Assembly: GCF_004339595.1 (NCBI RefSeq)
Contig: NZ_SMFU01000011.1
Span: 186,001-250,000, forward strand
Length of the DNA stretch: 64,000 nucleotides
Direction of reading: 5' to 3'
Source of the DNA: Marinobacterium mangrovicola
GTDB taxonomy: Bacteria; Pseudomonadota; Gammaproteobacteria; Pseudomonadales; Balneatricaceae
Under the pieces are notes generated by a model. That model saw only the letters and a list, made by a program, of their open reading frames with translations. It did no database searches and had not been told where the DNA came from. The translations under genes and the position numbers were made by a program. The stretch's first letter is position 1, and each line of letters begins with the position of its first letter. Of this stretch, positions 24,520 through 33,250 are shown piece after piece.

Positions 24520-26064
24520 TCAACGTTCCACACAGGCAAAGCTGCTCGCGTTATTCATGTCACCTCCCTGATATTCCGCATAGGTCGGATAAGCACAAAG
24601 CGGCATCTCCCGGTCCGGCATTGAGGGAGCGCTTGCGGGCATCATCTGCGGCGCTTCGCCGGTTTCCTTCCAGTTCTCCAGCAGAGTTAGCGGGTCGAAG
24701 TTCTCGAAGCTCGCATTGCCACCGCCGCAGTGGGTCATGCCGGGCACCATAAACAGGCGGGCGGTGTCTGGGGTGATCGCTGAGGCTTCGGTGTACCAGC
24801 GGGCGATATCGTTGGCGGAGAAGACCGGGTCGGCCAGGCCCTGGAATATCACCAGTTTGCCTCCCCGTTGGGCGAAGGTGGAGAGAAATACCTCGTCGGC
24901 ATCGAAGTAGCCGCCCACGGAGCTGACATTGCTTGCCAGGGCGTTGAAGTCCGGTTGCTCTGGCATATTCTCCTGCGGTGGTGTCATAAACAGTTTGGTC
25001 AGCGAGGCAGGGCCGATCGACAGGTTCATGGCAGGGCGCTGTTCGCTGCCCAGTTTCCAGGCACGCCAGCCGGCGCTGTTGATGCCCGGATCCCAGGGCC
25101 AGTCGCTGTAGAGCGCTTCGCCATGTTTGCCTTGGGGGCCTGCCATCACGGTCAGCAGTGCATCCAGTTTGTTATCGGTAATCTTTCCGCGTAGGGCTTC
25201 AGGGTTGAAGTCACACTGGGCGGCAACGATGCCGTCTTCCAGCCCGTCTTTTGTATCGCACTGGGCCAGAATCTCACTGGAGACGACATCCAGGTCGGAC
25301 TGCGTCAGCGCCCGGGAAAGGCCACCTTCCGGTGCCACCGACATCAGCGTCTGCACATCCCGGGCCTGGGTCAGTGATGCGCGGGAGAGATGAAAGCCGG
25401 GATTGCCGGCGACGATGCCGTCGAATTCGGTGGGGAATCGCTGGGCCGCCATCATCGCCTCACGGCCGCCGTTGGAGCAGCCCATAAAGAAGGAGTGTTC
25501 GGGGGCTTTTTCATAGCGGGCGCGGATCAACGCCTTGGCGGTGTCGGCTACTTTGCCGATGGCGGCGTAGGCCAGATCAAGACGAGCCTGCTGGTCTTTG
25601 GCGAATTCAGCCCCTTGGCCGTTATGGCCGCCATCCATACTGACCACGGCGTAGCCACGGCTGAGCGCGGGCGTTGCTGTTGATCCGGTGCTGGGGATGG
25701 AGCCGATCGCCGGGGCAATAAACCCGTCCATGCCACCACCGCCCTGGAATAGGAAGCGGCCGTTCCACTGATCCGGCAGACGCATCTGGAAACGGATGCC
25801 GTAGTGGCCGTTCACACCTTCACGATCATCGATCTTGCCCTCCACCAGGCAGTGAGTGCCCACCTCGACCGGACGCGGCGAACTGCCGGTCATGGCGCTC
25901 ATAGGATCGGGCGGCAGTGTCTGTGCCGGCTGGGCTTCGGTGTTACCGATATCGAGGCCATCGAGTTCAAGGCTCGCAAGATCAGCACAGCTGCTGGCGA
26001 GCGCCTGTGCGGCGGTGGTGGTGCCGGCAAGAAAAATCGCGCTGGCAAGTAGGGACCTTTTCAT
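24520..26064 (-). CDS. Tannase/feruloyl-esterase-family hydrolase, exported
   Basis: A 514-residue alpha/beta hydrolase with a signal peptide (MKRSLLASAIFLAGTTTAAQA, cleavage near 22). The catalytic serine lies in GCSNGG (S197), with D412 and H445 completing the triad. Cysteines C196 and C446 flank the Ser and His, forming the CS-D-HC disulphide signature of this family, which includes tannases, feruloyl esterases and mono(2-hydroxyethyl) terephthalate hydrolase. It releases aromatic acids from esters in the periplasm or outside. The class II aldolase-like gene lies 24 bp upstream on the same strand, so they are likely co-transcribed. A link to phthalate or phenolic ester use is attractive given region 1, but the true ester is unknown. 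Confidence 0.88.
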   Translation of the reverse strand: MKRSLLASAIFLAGTTTAAQALASSCADLASLELDGLDIGNTEAQPAQTLPPDPMSAMTGSSPRPVEVGTHCLVEGKIDDREGVNGHYGIRFQMRLPDQWNGRFLFQGGGGMDGFIAPAIGSIPSTGSTATPALSRGYAVVSMDGGHNGQGAEFAKDQQARLDLAYAAIGKVADTAKALIRARYEKAPEHSFFMGCSNGGREAMMAAQRFPTEFDGIVAGNPGFHLSRASLTQARDVQTLMSVAPEGGLSRALTQSDLDVVSSEILAQCDTKDGLEDGIVAAQCDFNPEALRGKITDNKLDALLTVMAGPQGKHGEALYSDWPWDPGINSAGWRAWKLGSEQRPAMNLSIGPASLTKLFMTPPQENMPEQPDFNALASNVSSVGGYFDADEVFLSTFAQRGGKLVIFQGLADPVFSANDIARWYTEASAITPDTARLFMVPGMTHCGGGNASFENFDPLTLLENWKETGEAPQMMPASAPSMPDREMPLCAYPTYAEYQGGDMNNASSFACVER

Positions 26065-26088
26065 CGTTCTATCTCTAATAAGGTGTTA

Positions 26089-26880
26089 TCAGGCGTCGAA
26101 CGGCGCTACATCGCCTCTGAGGCGGCGCTTGATGCTGGCCAGGTGCATTTCGGCGCTGGTGGTATCTTCTTCGCGGATCTGCTCGGCGGTTTTGCGAGCG
26201 ATCTCGTTACTCACGGGCACCAGTTTGCGGCCGCTGGAGAGCGCCAGTTGCTGCACCTGGGCGGCACGCTCCAGGAAGTAGAGGTCGTCCCAGGCTTCAG
26301 CAATGCTTGGCGCGGTGACCATCACGCCATGGTGGCGCATAAAAAGGATGTCCGCATCGCCCATGGATTTCGCGATCCGTACGCCTTCCTCTGGGCCGAG
26401 CGCGAGACCGTTGTAGTCCGTATCCACGGCCACGCGGCCGTAAAATTTCAGTGAGCTCTGGCTGGCGTAAAGCAGCGGGTCTTCATCGGAAAGTGTTAAC
26501 GAGGTGGCCCAGGGCATATGGGTGTGAAAGCAGGCGGTGGCGTTGGGGCAGTGCTTGTGAACCTGGGCGTGGATATAAAACGCGGTCGCTTCCGGGCGGC
26601 CTTCTCCGGCCAGGACATTGCCGTCAAAGTCACAGATCAACAGGGATGAAGCGGTCACCTCGCCAAACGAAAGCCCGTAAGGGTTAACCAGAAACAGGTC
26701 GGTGCGGCCGGGCACCAGGGCGGAAAAGTGATTGCAGATCCCTTCTTCCATCTCGAGATGCGCGGCCATCTGGAAACAGGCGGCCAGGTCTTCCCGCGCC
26801 GCTTTTACTTCGGGAGCCTGGAGTGCCTCCAGTTCGTTAGCGGACAGGGTGCGGGTGGAGCGGTTCATCTCGTGGGCCAT
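26089..26880 (-). CDS. Class II aldolase/adducin-family protein
   Basis: A 263-residue protein with an AAGGAG site 8 bases before its ATG. The zinc-binding motifs of the fold are present: HTHMPWA near residue 120 and RHHGVMV near 183, with an N-terminal NHFSALVPGRTDLFLVNPYG segment typical of the adducin-like subgroup. Members include aldolases, epimerases and hydroxyaromatic decarboxylases. It precedes the tannase-family esterase by 24 bp and diverges from a GlxA-type AraC regulator, whose likely binding repeats (27042-27100) lie between them. It could process the acid or alcohol freed by the esterase. It is a distant relative of the enzyme at 5246-5989, not a close copy. Confidence 0.84.
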   Translation of the reverse strand: MAHEMNRSTRTLSANELEALQAPEVKAAREDLAACFQMAAHLEMEEGICNHFSALVPGRTDLFLVNPYGLSFGEVTASSLLICDFDGNVLAGEGRPEATAFYIHAQVHKHCPNATACFHTHMPWATSLTLSDEDPLLYASQSSLKFYGRVAVDTDYNGLALGPEEGVRIAKSMGDADILFMRHHGVMVTAPSIAEAWDDLYFLERAAQVQQLALSSGRKLVPVSNEIARKTAEQIREEDTTSAEMHLASIKRRLRGDVAPFDA

Positions 26881-27041
26881 GGGTGGAACTCCTTGTTCGT
26901 ATCGGCAGGTGGTTGGGAAAGCAGCGCCAAGCCAGTGTACTCATTCAGGGAATGTTTTACCGCCATTGCCCGGTCTGAGCAGTCGGGTAGAGCCCGTGGC
27001 AAGGGCGATGCTGACGTCTTGGTCAGGAAAAGACTACTCCT

Positions 27042-27100
27042 TCGGAAGGATGATCTACGCTGAAAGCTGAAGTAAAATTCATCGAAAGGATGATTAGCGC
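27042..27100. promoter_or_regulatory. Two 19-bp direct repeats in the aldolase/GlxA-type regulator intergenic region
   Basis: TCGGAAGGATGATCTACGC (27042-27060) and TCGAAAGGATGATTAGCGC (27082-27100) agree at 15 of 19 positions and are spaced 40 bp start to start, about four helical turns. They lie 96 bp before the AraC gene start and 160-220 bp before the aldolase start. Tandem direct repeats like these are the usual AraC-family target, so the adjacent regulator is the likely binder. Confidence 0.5.
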
Positions 27101-27195
27101 AGGGCAGCTCGGAACGCACGGGGTGGCTGGCAGGTTATTCGAAGCGCCCTCCGGGCTGTAACACCAGTACTATTAATCGAGTCGGGTCCGCCGTT

Positions 27196-28221
27196 ATGAA
27201 TAGCAATCGCTTCTCCAGTCCTATCAAACACTCCACTCGATTAGCCTCGAAAGATATCAAAGTGACCGACGAGAAGAAGAAAAAAGCGCTGTTTGTGCTG
27301 CTGGAAAACTTCTCCATGGTCTCCTTTACCGGCGCGGTGGATGTGCTGGTAACCTCTAATCTGATTACCACATCTCCCGTTTTTGATGTCGAAACCGCCA
27401 GTGTCGACGGCGAGAAGGTGGTCAGTGACCTGGGTATAGAAGTGGCGGTTAACCAGCGTGTCGATGCGGTTAACATTAAGGATATCGACATTCTGGTGAT
27501 CTGCGGCGGGTTGAGAACACCACTGCGCGATTCTCCGCCGATCCATAAGCTGATCGCCAAAGCGCTGGAAGAGGAAATCTGGATCGGTAGCCTGTGGAAC
27601 GGTACTTATTTTCTCGCGGCGGCCGGTATGTTCGATCTGGCAGAGTGTGCCACCCATCCGGATAGTCGTGATCTCATTCGTGAGCGCTACCCGAACACCC
27701 GCATCGGCAACACCTCCTACACCATCGAAAACAAGAGCTTCACCTGTGTAGGGCCGAACAGTGCGATCCGCGTGATGCAGGATCTGATCGAGCAGCTGTT
27801 CGGCGCCGATATGAAACGCGGCGTGAACGGCATTCTGAATGTGGACGAGAATCGCTCCGTGAACTCGGCGTTCTCCAGCGGCGTGAACTACATACCGAAA
27901 AACCTCGAGATGATCATCGAGCTGATGGAGAACAACCTGGAGGAGCCGCTGGATATTACCGACTTCAGCGATTACACCTCGTTGTCACGTCGTCAGATCG
28001 AGCGGTTGTTCTCCAAGTATGTGAACACCAGTCCGTCGCGCTACTACCTGGAGCTGCGCCTGAATAAAGGGCGTCAACTGCTGCGCAAGACCGACTACAG
28101 TATTTCCGAGGTGGCGATCGCCTGCGGCTTTACCACCCAGACCCACTTCAGCCACAGCTTTAAAATGGTGTTCGGATCATCGCCGACCCAGTTCCGTCAG
28201 GCGGGCAGGGATAACAGCTAA
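27196..28221 (+). CDS. GlxA-type AraC-family regulator (DJ-1/PfpI domain plus HTH)
   Basis: A 341-residue protein. Residues about 20-190 form the DJ-1/PfpI-like ligand domain (FVLLENFSMVSFTGAVDVL, ILVICGGL, IGSLWNGTYFLAAAGM). Residues about 240-335 form the AraC double helix-turn-helix (LDITDFSDYTSLSRRQIERLFSKYVNTSPSRYYLELRLNKGRQLL and IACGFTTQTHFSHSFK). GlxA-type regulators control use of carnitine, glycine betaine, arginine and other compounds. Here divergence from the aldolase-esterase unit points to that unit as target. Ribosome site before the ATG is weak. Confidence 0.9.
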   Translation: MNSNRFSSPIKHSTRLASKDIKVTDEKKKKALFVLLENFSMVSFTGAVDVLVTSNLITTSPVFDVETASVDGEKVVSDLGIEVAVNQRVDAVNIKDIDILVICGGLRTPLRDSPPIHKLIAKALEEEIWIGSLWNGTYFLAAAGMFDLAECATHPDSRDLIRERYPNTRIGNTSYTIENKSFTCVGPNSAIRVMQDLIEQLFGADMKRGVNGILNVDENRSVNSAFSSGVNYIPKNLEMIIELMENNLEEPLDITDFSDYTSLSRRQIERLFSKYVNTSPSRYYLELRLNKGRQLLRKTDYSISEVAIACGFTTQTHFSHSFKMVFGSSPTQFRQAGRDNS

Positions 28222-28262
28222 GCTGCCCGGCCTGTTGCTCTCTGTTATCGCCAGGCCTGCTA

Positions 28263-28946
28263 TCACCATGGATATTCATCGCCGCGCCAGGTGAAGAAGT
28301 GTCCACTATCTTTTAGTGTCAGGCGTTGCGCCAGTTTGATGATGCCACTGGCGCTCTCTTCAGGTGTCTCCGAGGCGCTGGCGCCTCCCATATCGGTCTG
28401 TACCCAGCCGGGTAACACCGGGCAGACGATCACGCCATCGCTTCTCAGTTCCAGCGCCAATCCCTGCATCGCCTTATTCGCTGCTGCTTTTGAACTGCGA
28501 TAGGCCAGCAGGCTGCTGCCGCCATCATGGAACGAGGCCATATCGCTGGAGACGGTGATGATGCGTGGGTTCGCTGATCGCTTCAGGTTATCCAGCAGCG
28601 CGAGACTGATCATGCTGGGCGCGACGGTATTGATCGCCAGCGTCTGCAGCCAGTCTGTCGGGTCCAGTTGATGCAAAGACTGGTTATTGGGGCCGAGGAT
28701 ACCTGCGTTGTTGATCAGCAGGTCGATAGTCACACCGGATAGCGCTTGCGCCAGATCCTCGATCGACCTCTGGCTTGTCACTTCCAGCTGTTCGATCTGA
28801 CATTGACTGCTGCTTTCGAGCGCTCGAAGTGCCGGCGAGGGTTCGCCGCGGCAGGTCGCGATCACCCGGTAGCCGCTCTCGATCAGTTGCTGCACCAGGG
28901 CCAGGCCGATGCCTCGACCCGCGCCGGTTACCAGTGCCGTTTCCAT
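28263..28946 (-). CDS. Short-chain dehydrogenase/reductase
   Basis: The ATG at 28946 with a CAGGAG site 10 bases upstream starts a 227-residue SDR; the longer frame adds 17 residues without a ribosome site. The cofactor motif TGAGRGIG is at residues 6-13, NNAGILG near 80, and the catalytic Ser-Tyr-Lys set appears as VSSDMASF and YRSSKAAANKA. The final KDSGHFFTWRGDEYPW tail is typical of the SDR subgroup annotated as sniffer-like or C-factor-like. Substrate unknown. The AraC gene follows upstream on the same strand after 140 bp. Confidence 0.88.
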   Translation of the reverse strand: METALVTGAGRGIGLALVQQLIESGYRVIATCRGEPSPALRALESSSQCQIEQLEVTSQRSIEDLAQALSGVTIDLLINNAGILGPNNQSLHQLDPTDWLQTLAINTVAPSMISLALLDNLKRSANPRIITVSSDMASFHDGGSSLLAYRSSKAAANKAMQGLALELRSDGVIVCPVLPGWVQTDMGGASASETPEESASGIIKLAQRLTLKDSGHFFTWRGDEYPW

Positions 28947-29086
28947 ACTTGTTGAATCTCCTGAATAGATTAAAAGTGAGTCGTTGGCCTGGTTCAACGG
29001 TAAAAGCGGGCGCGGACCGGTTCAAGCCTTCGGGGACTCAAGTGCCCAAACTCAGTTTTCCAAGCGGGTTGGGGCAGTTTCGTTAA

Positions 29087-30004
29087 TCAGCAGGGCGGCG
29101 TGCTGATCTGCTCTGCGCTGGCGCCGAGGCTTCTCAGACGCTGTGCATCCACGGATGGGGCTTGACCAAATAGCCGGGCGTATTCGCGGCTGAACTGGGA
29201 AGGGCTTTCATAGCCGACGCTATAGGCGGTTTTGCTAACGTCGGCGCCGCCCAGCAGCTTCAGTCGTGCCTCCTGCAGTCGCAGACGCTTCTGGTACTGC
29301 AGCGGGGTAATGCCGGTGGCCGAACGGAAGTGTCGGTGTAGCGAGGCCTGGCTCATACCCGCGTGGTCGGCCAGCGCATTCACGGACAGGCGCTCCACGT
29401 AGTTGGACCGGATCCAGTTGATGGCGCGGCGTACCTGGCCGATGCGGCTATCGTTGCCGACCAGCTGCCTAACGATGTTCTGGTGCGGCCCGGTCAGCAG
29501 TCGGTAGAGCAGTTCGCGCTCGATCATCGGCGCAAGCGCAGGAATATCCTCTGGTGTATCCAACAGGCCAAAAAGTCGGGACCAGGGTTCGATCAACTCC
29601 GATGTCACCGGTTTTACACCAAAGCCGGGCGTGTTGCAGTCGATCGGGAAGCGGGGGGAGGGCGGAAATTCGGCCGCCAGAGTAGCGACTTTGTCCAAGT
29701 CGAGCGTCAGCGTGAGCGCGATATAGGGTTGCACCTGGCTCGCTTCCAGAATACGGGTGGAAACCGGCAGCTCCACCGAGCCTACAAAGCAGGAGCCGGT
29801 GTCGTAACGCAACAGCTGTTCGCCAATCAGAACCTCTTTGGCACCTTGGAGTACGAGGCAGAACATAGGCTCGTACAGTGCTTGTATCGGGCAAGTGCTG
29901 GCGGTTGAGCTAAACAGAGAGAAGCGCGGCAAGAGGCTCACGCTTTTACCCGGAGACAGATGTTTCTGCGCCTGAGCGCGCACTTTTTCGATAATGGCCT
30001 GCAT
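29087..30004 (-). CDS. AraC-family regulator (AraC_N type)
   Basis: A 305-residue regulator with the AraC N-terminal domain seen in YqhC-like activators (CPIQALYEPMFCLVLQGAKEVLIGEQLLRYDTGSCFVGSVELPVSTRI, about 37-85) and a C-terminal HTH pair (VNALADHAGMSQASLHRHFRSATGITPLQYQKRLRLQEARLKLL and AYSVGYESPSQFSREYARLFG, about 205-285). Relatives control aldehyde and electrophile detoxification genes. It diverges from the Gfo/Idh/MocA gene at 30237 and lies upstream of the SDR gene, both of which are candidate targets. It is a paralogue of the regulator at 48259-49221. Confidence 0.92.
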   Translation of the reverse strand: MQAIIEKVRAQAQKHLSPGKSVSLLPRFSLFSSTASTCPIQALYEPMFCLVLQGAKEVLIGEQLLRYDTGSCFVGSVELPVSTRILEASQVQPYIALTLTLDLDKVATLAAEFPPSPRFPIDCNTPGFGVKPVTSELIEPWSRLFGLLDTPEDIPALAPMIERELLYRLLTGPHQNIVRQLVGNDSRIGQVRRAINWIRSNYVERLSVNALADHAGMSQASLHRHFRSATGITPLQYQKRLRLQEARLKLLGGADVSKTAYSVGYESPSQFSREYARLFGQAPSVDAQRLRSLGASAEQISTPPC

Positions 30005-30236
30005 GGTCGAATCATAAGAACGCTCCTGGACAAGCGCAAGGGCTCAGTCAGTAGGTCCGGTTGGTTTGAAGGCGGTTTGACAGGATCAGGCAGATTTTGG
30101 CGATGATCGTGTAAATGGATGCCGGCGATGAAGGCGTAGGCTGGAACGAATAGAGCTACCACCGGGTTGACCAGAAGTTAGGGCTTGGATTCAACCCGGG
30201 TGTGCTGATATTCATGCCAGCCAAGGAGTGTTTGTA

Positions 30237-31316
30237 ATGGCAGATAAAACTATTCGTGTGGGTTTTATCGGTTTGAACCCCGACAGTCACTGGGCCGCAA
30301 CCGCGCATATCCCGGCGCTTCAGTCTCTGGGCGATAAGTTTGAGGTAGTGGCGGTCGCGAACAGCTCCATCGAGAGTGCCCGCCGCACCGCAGAGGCGAT
30401 GAATCTTCCCTACGCTTTTGGCAGCGCTGAAGAGTTGGCGAACTCACCGGAGGTGGATCTGGTGGTGGTGACCGTGAAGGTGCCGAACCATCTGCAACTG
30501 GTGACTGCCGCGCTGGAAGCGGGCAAACATGTGTATTGTGAATGGCCGCTGGGTAACGGGCTGGCGGAAGCGCGTCAGCTGGCGGAGCTGGCCAAAAGCA
30601 AGGGCGTTGTTGCTGTTTGCGGAACCCAGGCCCGTGCCGCACTTGAGGTGCTGAAGCTGAAGCAAATGGTCGACGAGGGCTATGTGGGCACTGTGCTCTC
30701 AACCTCTCTGATAGGGAGTGGTGGAAACTGGGCTAACGAATCCCCTGAAGATCTCTATTACCTGTTCGATAAGAAGAATGGCGCCACCATGGAGGCTATC
30801 CCGATGGCCCATACTCTGGCCGCCGTTAAGGAGGTGCTGGGTGACTTCGGTGCGCTCTCAGCACAGACTCTGAGCCGCTTCGACAGCGTAAAAATCAGCG
30901 AGACCGGCGAAACTCTGCCGAAAACCGCTGCCGATCAGGTGATGATTCACGGCGATCTGGCCAGCGGCGCGGCGTTTTCGCTGCACTATCGTGGTGGCGT
31001 TTGTCGTGGCACTAACCTGCTGTGGGAGATCAACGGCACGGAAGGCGATATCCAGGTCACTGCGGATCTGGGGCATGCCCAGCTGACTCAGCTGACAGTG
31101 ACAGGTGCCCGTGGCGATGAAGCCGAGCTCAGGCCGCTGATGCCGGAGGCCAGTGAATACGAAGGCAGGCCTGAGTTTGCCGGGGCCAGAAATATCGCTG
31201 GCATTTATGCCCGCCTTTATGACGATGTGCAAAATGGCACCCAGACTGCGCCGACCTTTGATGATGCGGTTGCTCTGCATGAGGTGCTGGATGCCATTGA
31301 GCGCTCCGCCGGTTAA
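30237..31316 (+). CDS. Gfo/Idh/MocA-family oxidoreductase (Gal80-like)
   Basis: A 359-residue NAD(P)-dependent oxidoreductase starting at ATG 30237, 8 bases after AAGGAG. The N-terminal Rossmann fold reads VGFIGLNPDSHWAATAHIPAL, followed by VTVKVPNHLQLVTAALEAGKHVYCEWPLGNGLAEA, where the usual EKP is replaced by EWP. That EWPLG form and the HWAATAHIPALQ opening are typical of the Gal80-like branch of the family, found in fungi and some bacteria. The probable substrate is a sugar or polyol, unconfirmed. It diverges from an AraC_N regulator and ends with a strong terminator. Confidence 0.87.
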   Translation: MADKTIRVGFIGLNPDSHWAATAHIPALQSLGDKFEVVAVANSSIESARRTAEAMNLPYAFGSAEELANSPEVDLVVVTVKVPNHLQLVTAALEAGKHVYCEWPLGNGLAEARQLAELAKSKGVVAVCGTQARAALEVLKLKQMVDEGYVGTVLSTSLIGSGGNWANESPEDLYYLFDKKNGATMEAIPMAHTLAAVKEVLGDFGALSAQTLSRFDSVKISETGETLPKTAADQVMIHGDLASGAAFSLHYRGGVCRGTNLLWEINGTEGDIQVTADLGHAQLTQLTVTGARGDEAELRPLMPEASEYEGRPEFAGARNIAGIYARLYDDVQNGTQTAPTFDDAVALHEVLDAIERSAG

Positions 31317-31339
31317 ACAGATCAGTTGATAGTCCCTCT

Positions 31340-31374
31340 GGGCTGGTTGCCGTGAAGGTGGCCGGCCCTTTTTT
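31340..31374 (+). terminator. Rho-independent terminator after the Gal80-like gene
   Basis: A 12-bp stem with several G-T pairs (GGGCTGGTTGCC with GGTGGCCGGCCC), a 5-base loop and six T residues, 24 bp after the stop. Confidence 0.85.
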
Positions 31375-31520
31375 GTCTGCATCATCGGTACTAAACCAGG
31401 CTTAGTGCTCGACGTGGAGAAGAAAGATGATATTAGGTGCACAATCCGCGATATTTAAAGGCGATGACGACGAATAAAAGATAAACTGGCGCCTGTTAGT
31501 TTTTGATTGAGCCCCCAGCA

Positions 31521-32033
31521 ATGTCCAAACATGGAACCGTTGTTCTCGGTTTGTTTAACCCTAAAAGCCCCTCTAATGTGGGTGCCGTTCTGCGTGCTGC
31601 CGGCTGTTATCAGGCCGATGAGGTACGTTACGTGGGGGAGCGCTTTGCCCGCGCTTCCCGCTATAGCACCGATACCAAAAACGTGGGTAGCTCTATTCCT
31701 CTGCTGCAGGTCGATGAGCTATCCCAGGGATTACCCGAGGATATGGCAATTATCTGTGTCGAACTTGCGGAAGGTGCGGTTCCGTTACCGGCCTTTACTC
31801 ACCCGGAAAAAGCGCTCTACGTGTTCGGCCCGGAAGATGGCTCTATTCCACAAGCGGTGGTCGATAAGGCCAGTCAGGTGGTGTACGTGCCGACCATCGG
31901 TTGCATGAATCTTGCCGCCACGGTGAACGTGCTGCTGTATGACCGACTGGCCAAATCGGACCTGCAGATTGATGATGTCGAGCGGATCAAGGCAAGTCGC
32001 GATGTGAACAACCGTCTGGTGGTTAGAGCCTGA
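31521..32033 (+). CDS. SpoU/TrmH-family RNA methyltransferase
   Basis: A 170-residue SAM-dependent 2'-O-methyltransferase of the trefoil-knot (SPOUT) class, small TrmL/TrmJ-like in size. Motif 1 is seen as NPKSPSNVGAVLRAAGC (residues 13-29), motif 2 as LYVFGPEDGSIPQAVVDKA (about 100-118), and motif 3 as TIGCMNLAATVNVLLYDRL (about 126-144). The replaced Ser with IGCMNLA in motif 3 (commonly IP...SLNVS/NLA) fits a subgroup of unassigned TrmH-like enzymes. The upstream frame starts with TTG; the ATG at 31521 is favoured. Target RNA position is unknown. Confidence 0.87.
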   Translation: MSKHGTVVLGLFNPKSPSNVGAVLRAAGCYQADEVRYVGERFARASRYSTDTKNVGSSIPLLQVDELSQGLPEDMAIICVELAEGAVPLPAFTHPEKALYVFGPEDGSIPQAVVDKASQVVYVPTIGCMNLAATVNVLLYDRLAKSDLQIDDVERIKASRDVNNRLVVRA

Positions 32034-32052
32034 AGACAGGCGCCGGGAAGGG

Positions 32053-32091
32053 GGCAGCGCCCTCCGGTGTATCACCGTAGAGGGCGCTGCC
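32053..32091. terminator. Strong hairpin between convergent genes
   Basis: GGCAGCGCCCTC (32053-32064) is the exact complement of GAGGGCGCTGCC (32080-32091), and the loop itself contains CGGTG/CACCG. It stands midway between the methyltransferase and nitroreductase stops. There is no T run, so it is either a Rho-assisted terminator or an RNA-stabilising hairpin. Confidence 0.6.
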
Positions 32092-32108
32092 GGGGCGGTG
32101 CGACGAGA

Positions 32109-32783
32109 TTAGTCGTAAAAGCGGACGTTATCGCTGATCGGTGCGCGGCCCAGGTTGACGCTGTAGCCGGTGGCCTCCGGGTCAGCGTAGCCAAAGGAGA
32201 TGCCGTAGAGCATCTTCATCTCTTCAGGAATACCCAGCACTTCACGGATCACACCGGCATGCATGCCGAGCAGGGTCTGCGGAATACCGGCGTAGCCATG
32301 GGCGGTGAGTGACAGCAGCAGGGTCTGGCCGTACATGCCCAGATCACCGGCGGTGCGCACCGAGTCACCGAACACAGGCATAAACAGCAGTGCCACGTGG
32401 GGTGCATCAAAGAACTCGAACTGGCGCAGCATCTCCCGATCCCGGCGCGCGTGGTCGTCGCGTGCAATATTCAGCGCTTCATTGCGTTTCTGCCCCATGT
32501 GCATCATCCGCTCCAGATAGACGCCCTCGTAGCCTTCGTGATCAAACCAGAAGTCTTCGGAGGTTCTGCCGGCCAGGTGCTCTGCTTTAAGCGCTTCGCT
32601 CAGCTTGTCCTTGGTGGCGCCGGAAACCAGATGTACCTGCCAGGGCTGCATGTTGCAGTTTGAAGGTGACCATTGGGCATCTTCCAGCACTTCGTTGAGT
32701 TGATCGCTGGTTAAGGGTGTGGGGAGATATTTTCGCACGGCCCGGCGCTGGCGCACGATATCGTGAAAGGACGGTGTGGACAT
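32109..32783 (-). CDS. Nitroreductase-family FMN oxidoreductase
   Basis: A 224-residue protein beginning at ATG 32783, preceded by GGAGG; the longer frame adds 51 arginine-rich residues with no ribosome site. It shows the nitroreductase FMN-binding features: RRAVRKYLPTPLTSDQLNEVLEDAQWSPSNCNMQPWQVHLVSG at residues 11-53, and the C-terminal GMHAGVIREVLGIPEEMKMLYGISFGYAD. The family reduces nitroaromatics, quinones and enones with NAD(P)H, or dehalogenates and desaturates. Substrate unknown. Confidence 0.9.
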   Translation of the reverse strand: MSTPSFHDIVRQRRAVRKYLPTPLTSDQLNEVLEDAQWSPSNCNMQPWQVHLVSGATKDKLSEALKAEHLAGRTSEDFWFDHEGYEGVYLERMMHMGQKRNEALNIARDDHARRDREMLRQFEFFDAPHVALLFMPVFGDSVRTAGDLGMYGQTLLLSLTAHGYAGIPQTLLGMHAGVIREVLGIPEEMKMLYGISFGYADPEATGYSVNLGRAPISDNVRFYD

Positions 32784-33250
32784 TGAAGCCTCCTGATAAA
32801 AATGGGTTTTGCCGGGTACCGCTCGGCGAGCTATTCGGCGTGTAATAAGTTCGCGCTCACCGCGAGGGGTAAAGGGAGCGGTGCTTGCTGTTAGCCTTCG
32901 GGACGGTTTTATTTTCAGGGAGCACTGCTTCGTCAAAGCACCTTTTACAACGAGTTTAAAAATACTGATCGTCGAGATTAAGGTGGGTGAGGCTCTAGGT
33001 TATATGAGCGAAGCTGATCAAAGAGAGTCCGTTGCTGGCAGGTTGAAAATGGGCTTGGAACGGGTAGTAGGGGGCTGGAAGCTTTAAGGCTGGCAACAGG
33101 CAGTGACGCCGGATTTTGTGAGTAGGGCCCGTTTTCGCAGTGAATAGTAGAACTCCACCGTTAAGTAAGCTTCATTTGACGTAAGCAAGGGGCGGGCGGC
33201 TACGTTAAGGGTAACGTGCCGCCGGCAAGACGGTCGGATCCAAGGTGATC
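32784..33250. other. Intergenic region without recognised gene
   Basis: About 470 bp upstream of the nitroreductase gene and past the end of the Spy-like gene. Open frames here lack ribosome sites and family resemblance. Promoter elements for the nitroreductase gene are expected near 32800-32900. Confidence 0.55.

Noticed and set aside
32809-33087. 92-codon frame upstream of the nitroreductase gene
   Set aside because: No ribosome site, Arg-rich start that mirrors the nitroreductase leader, no family resemblance.
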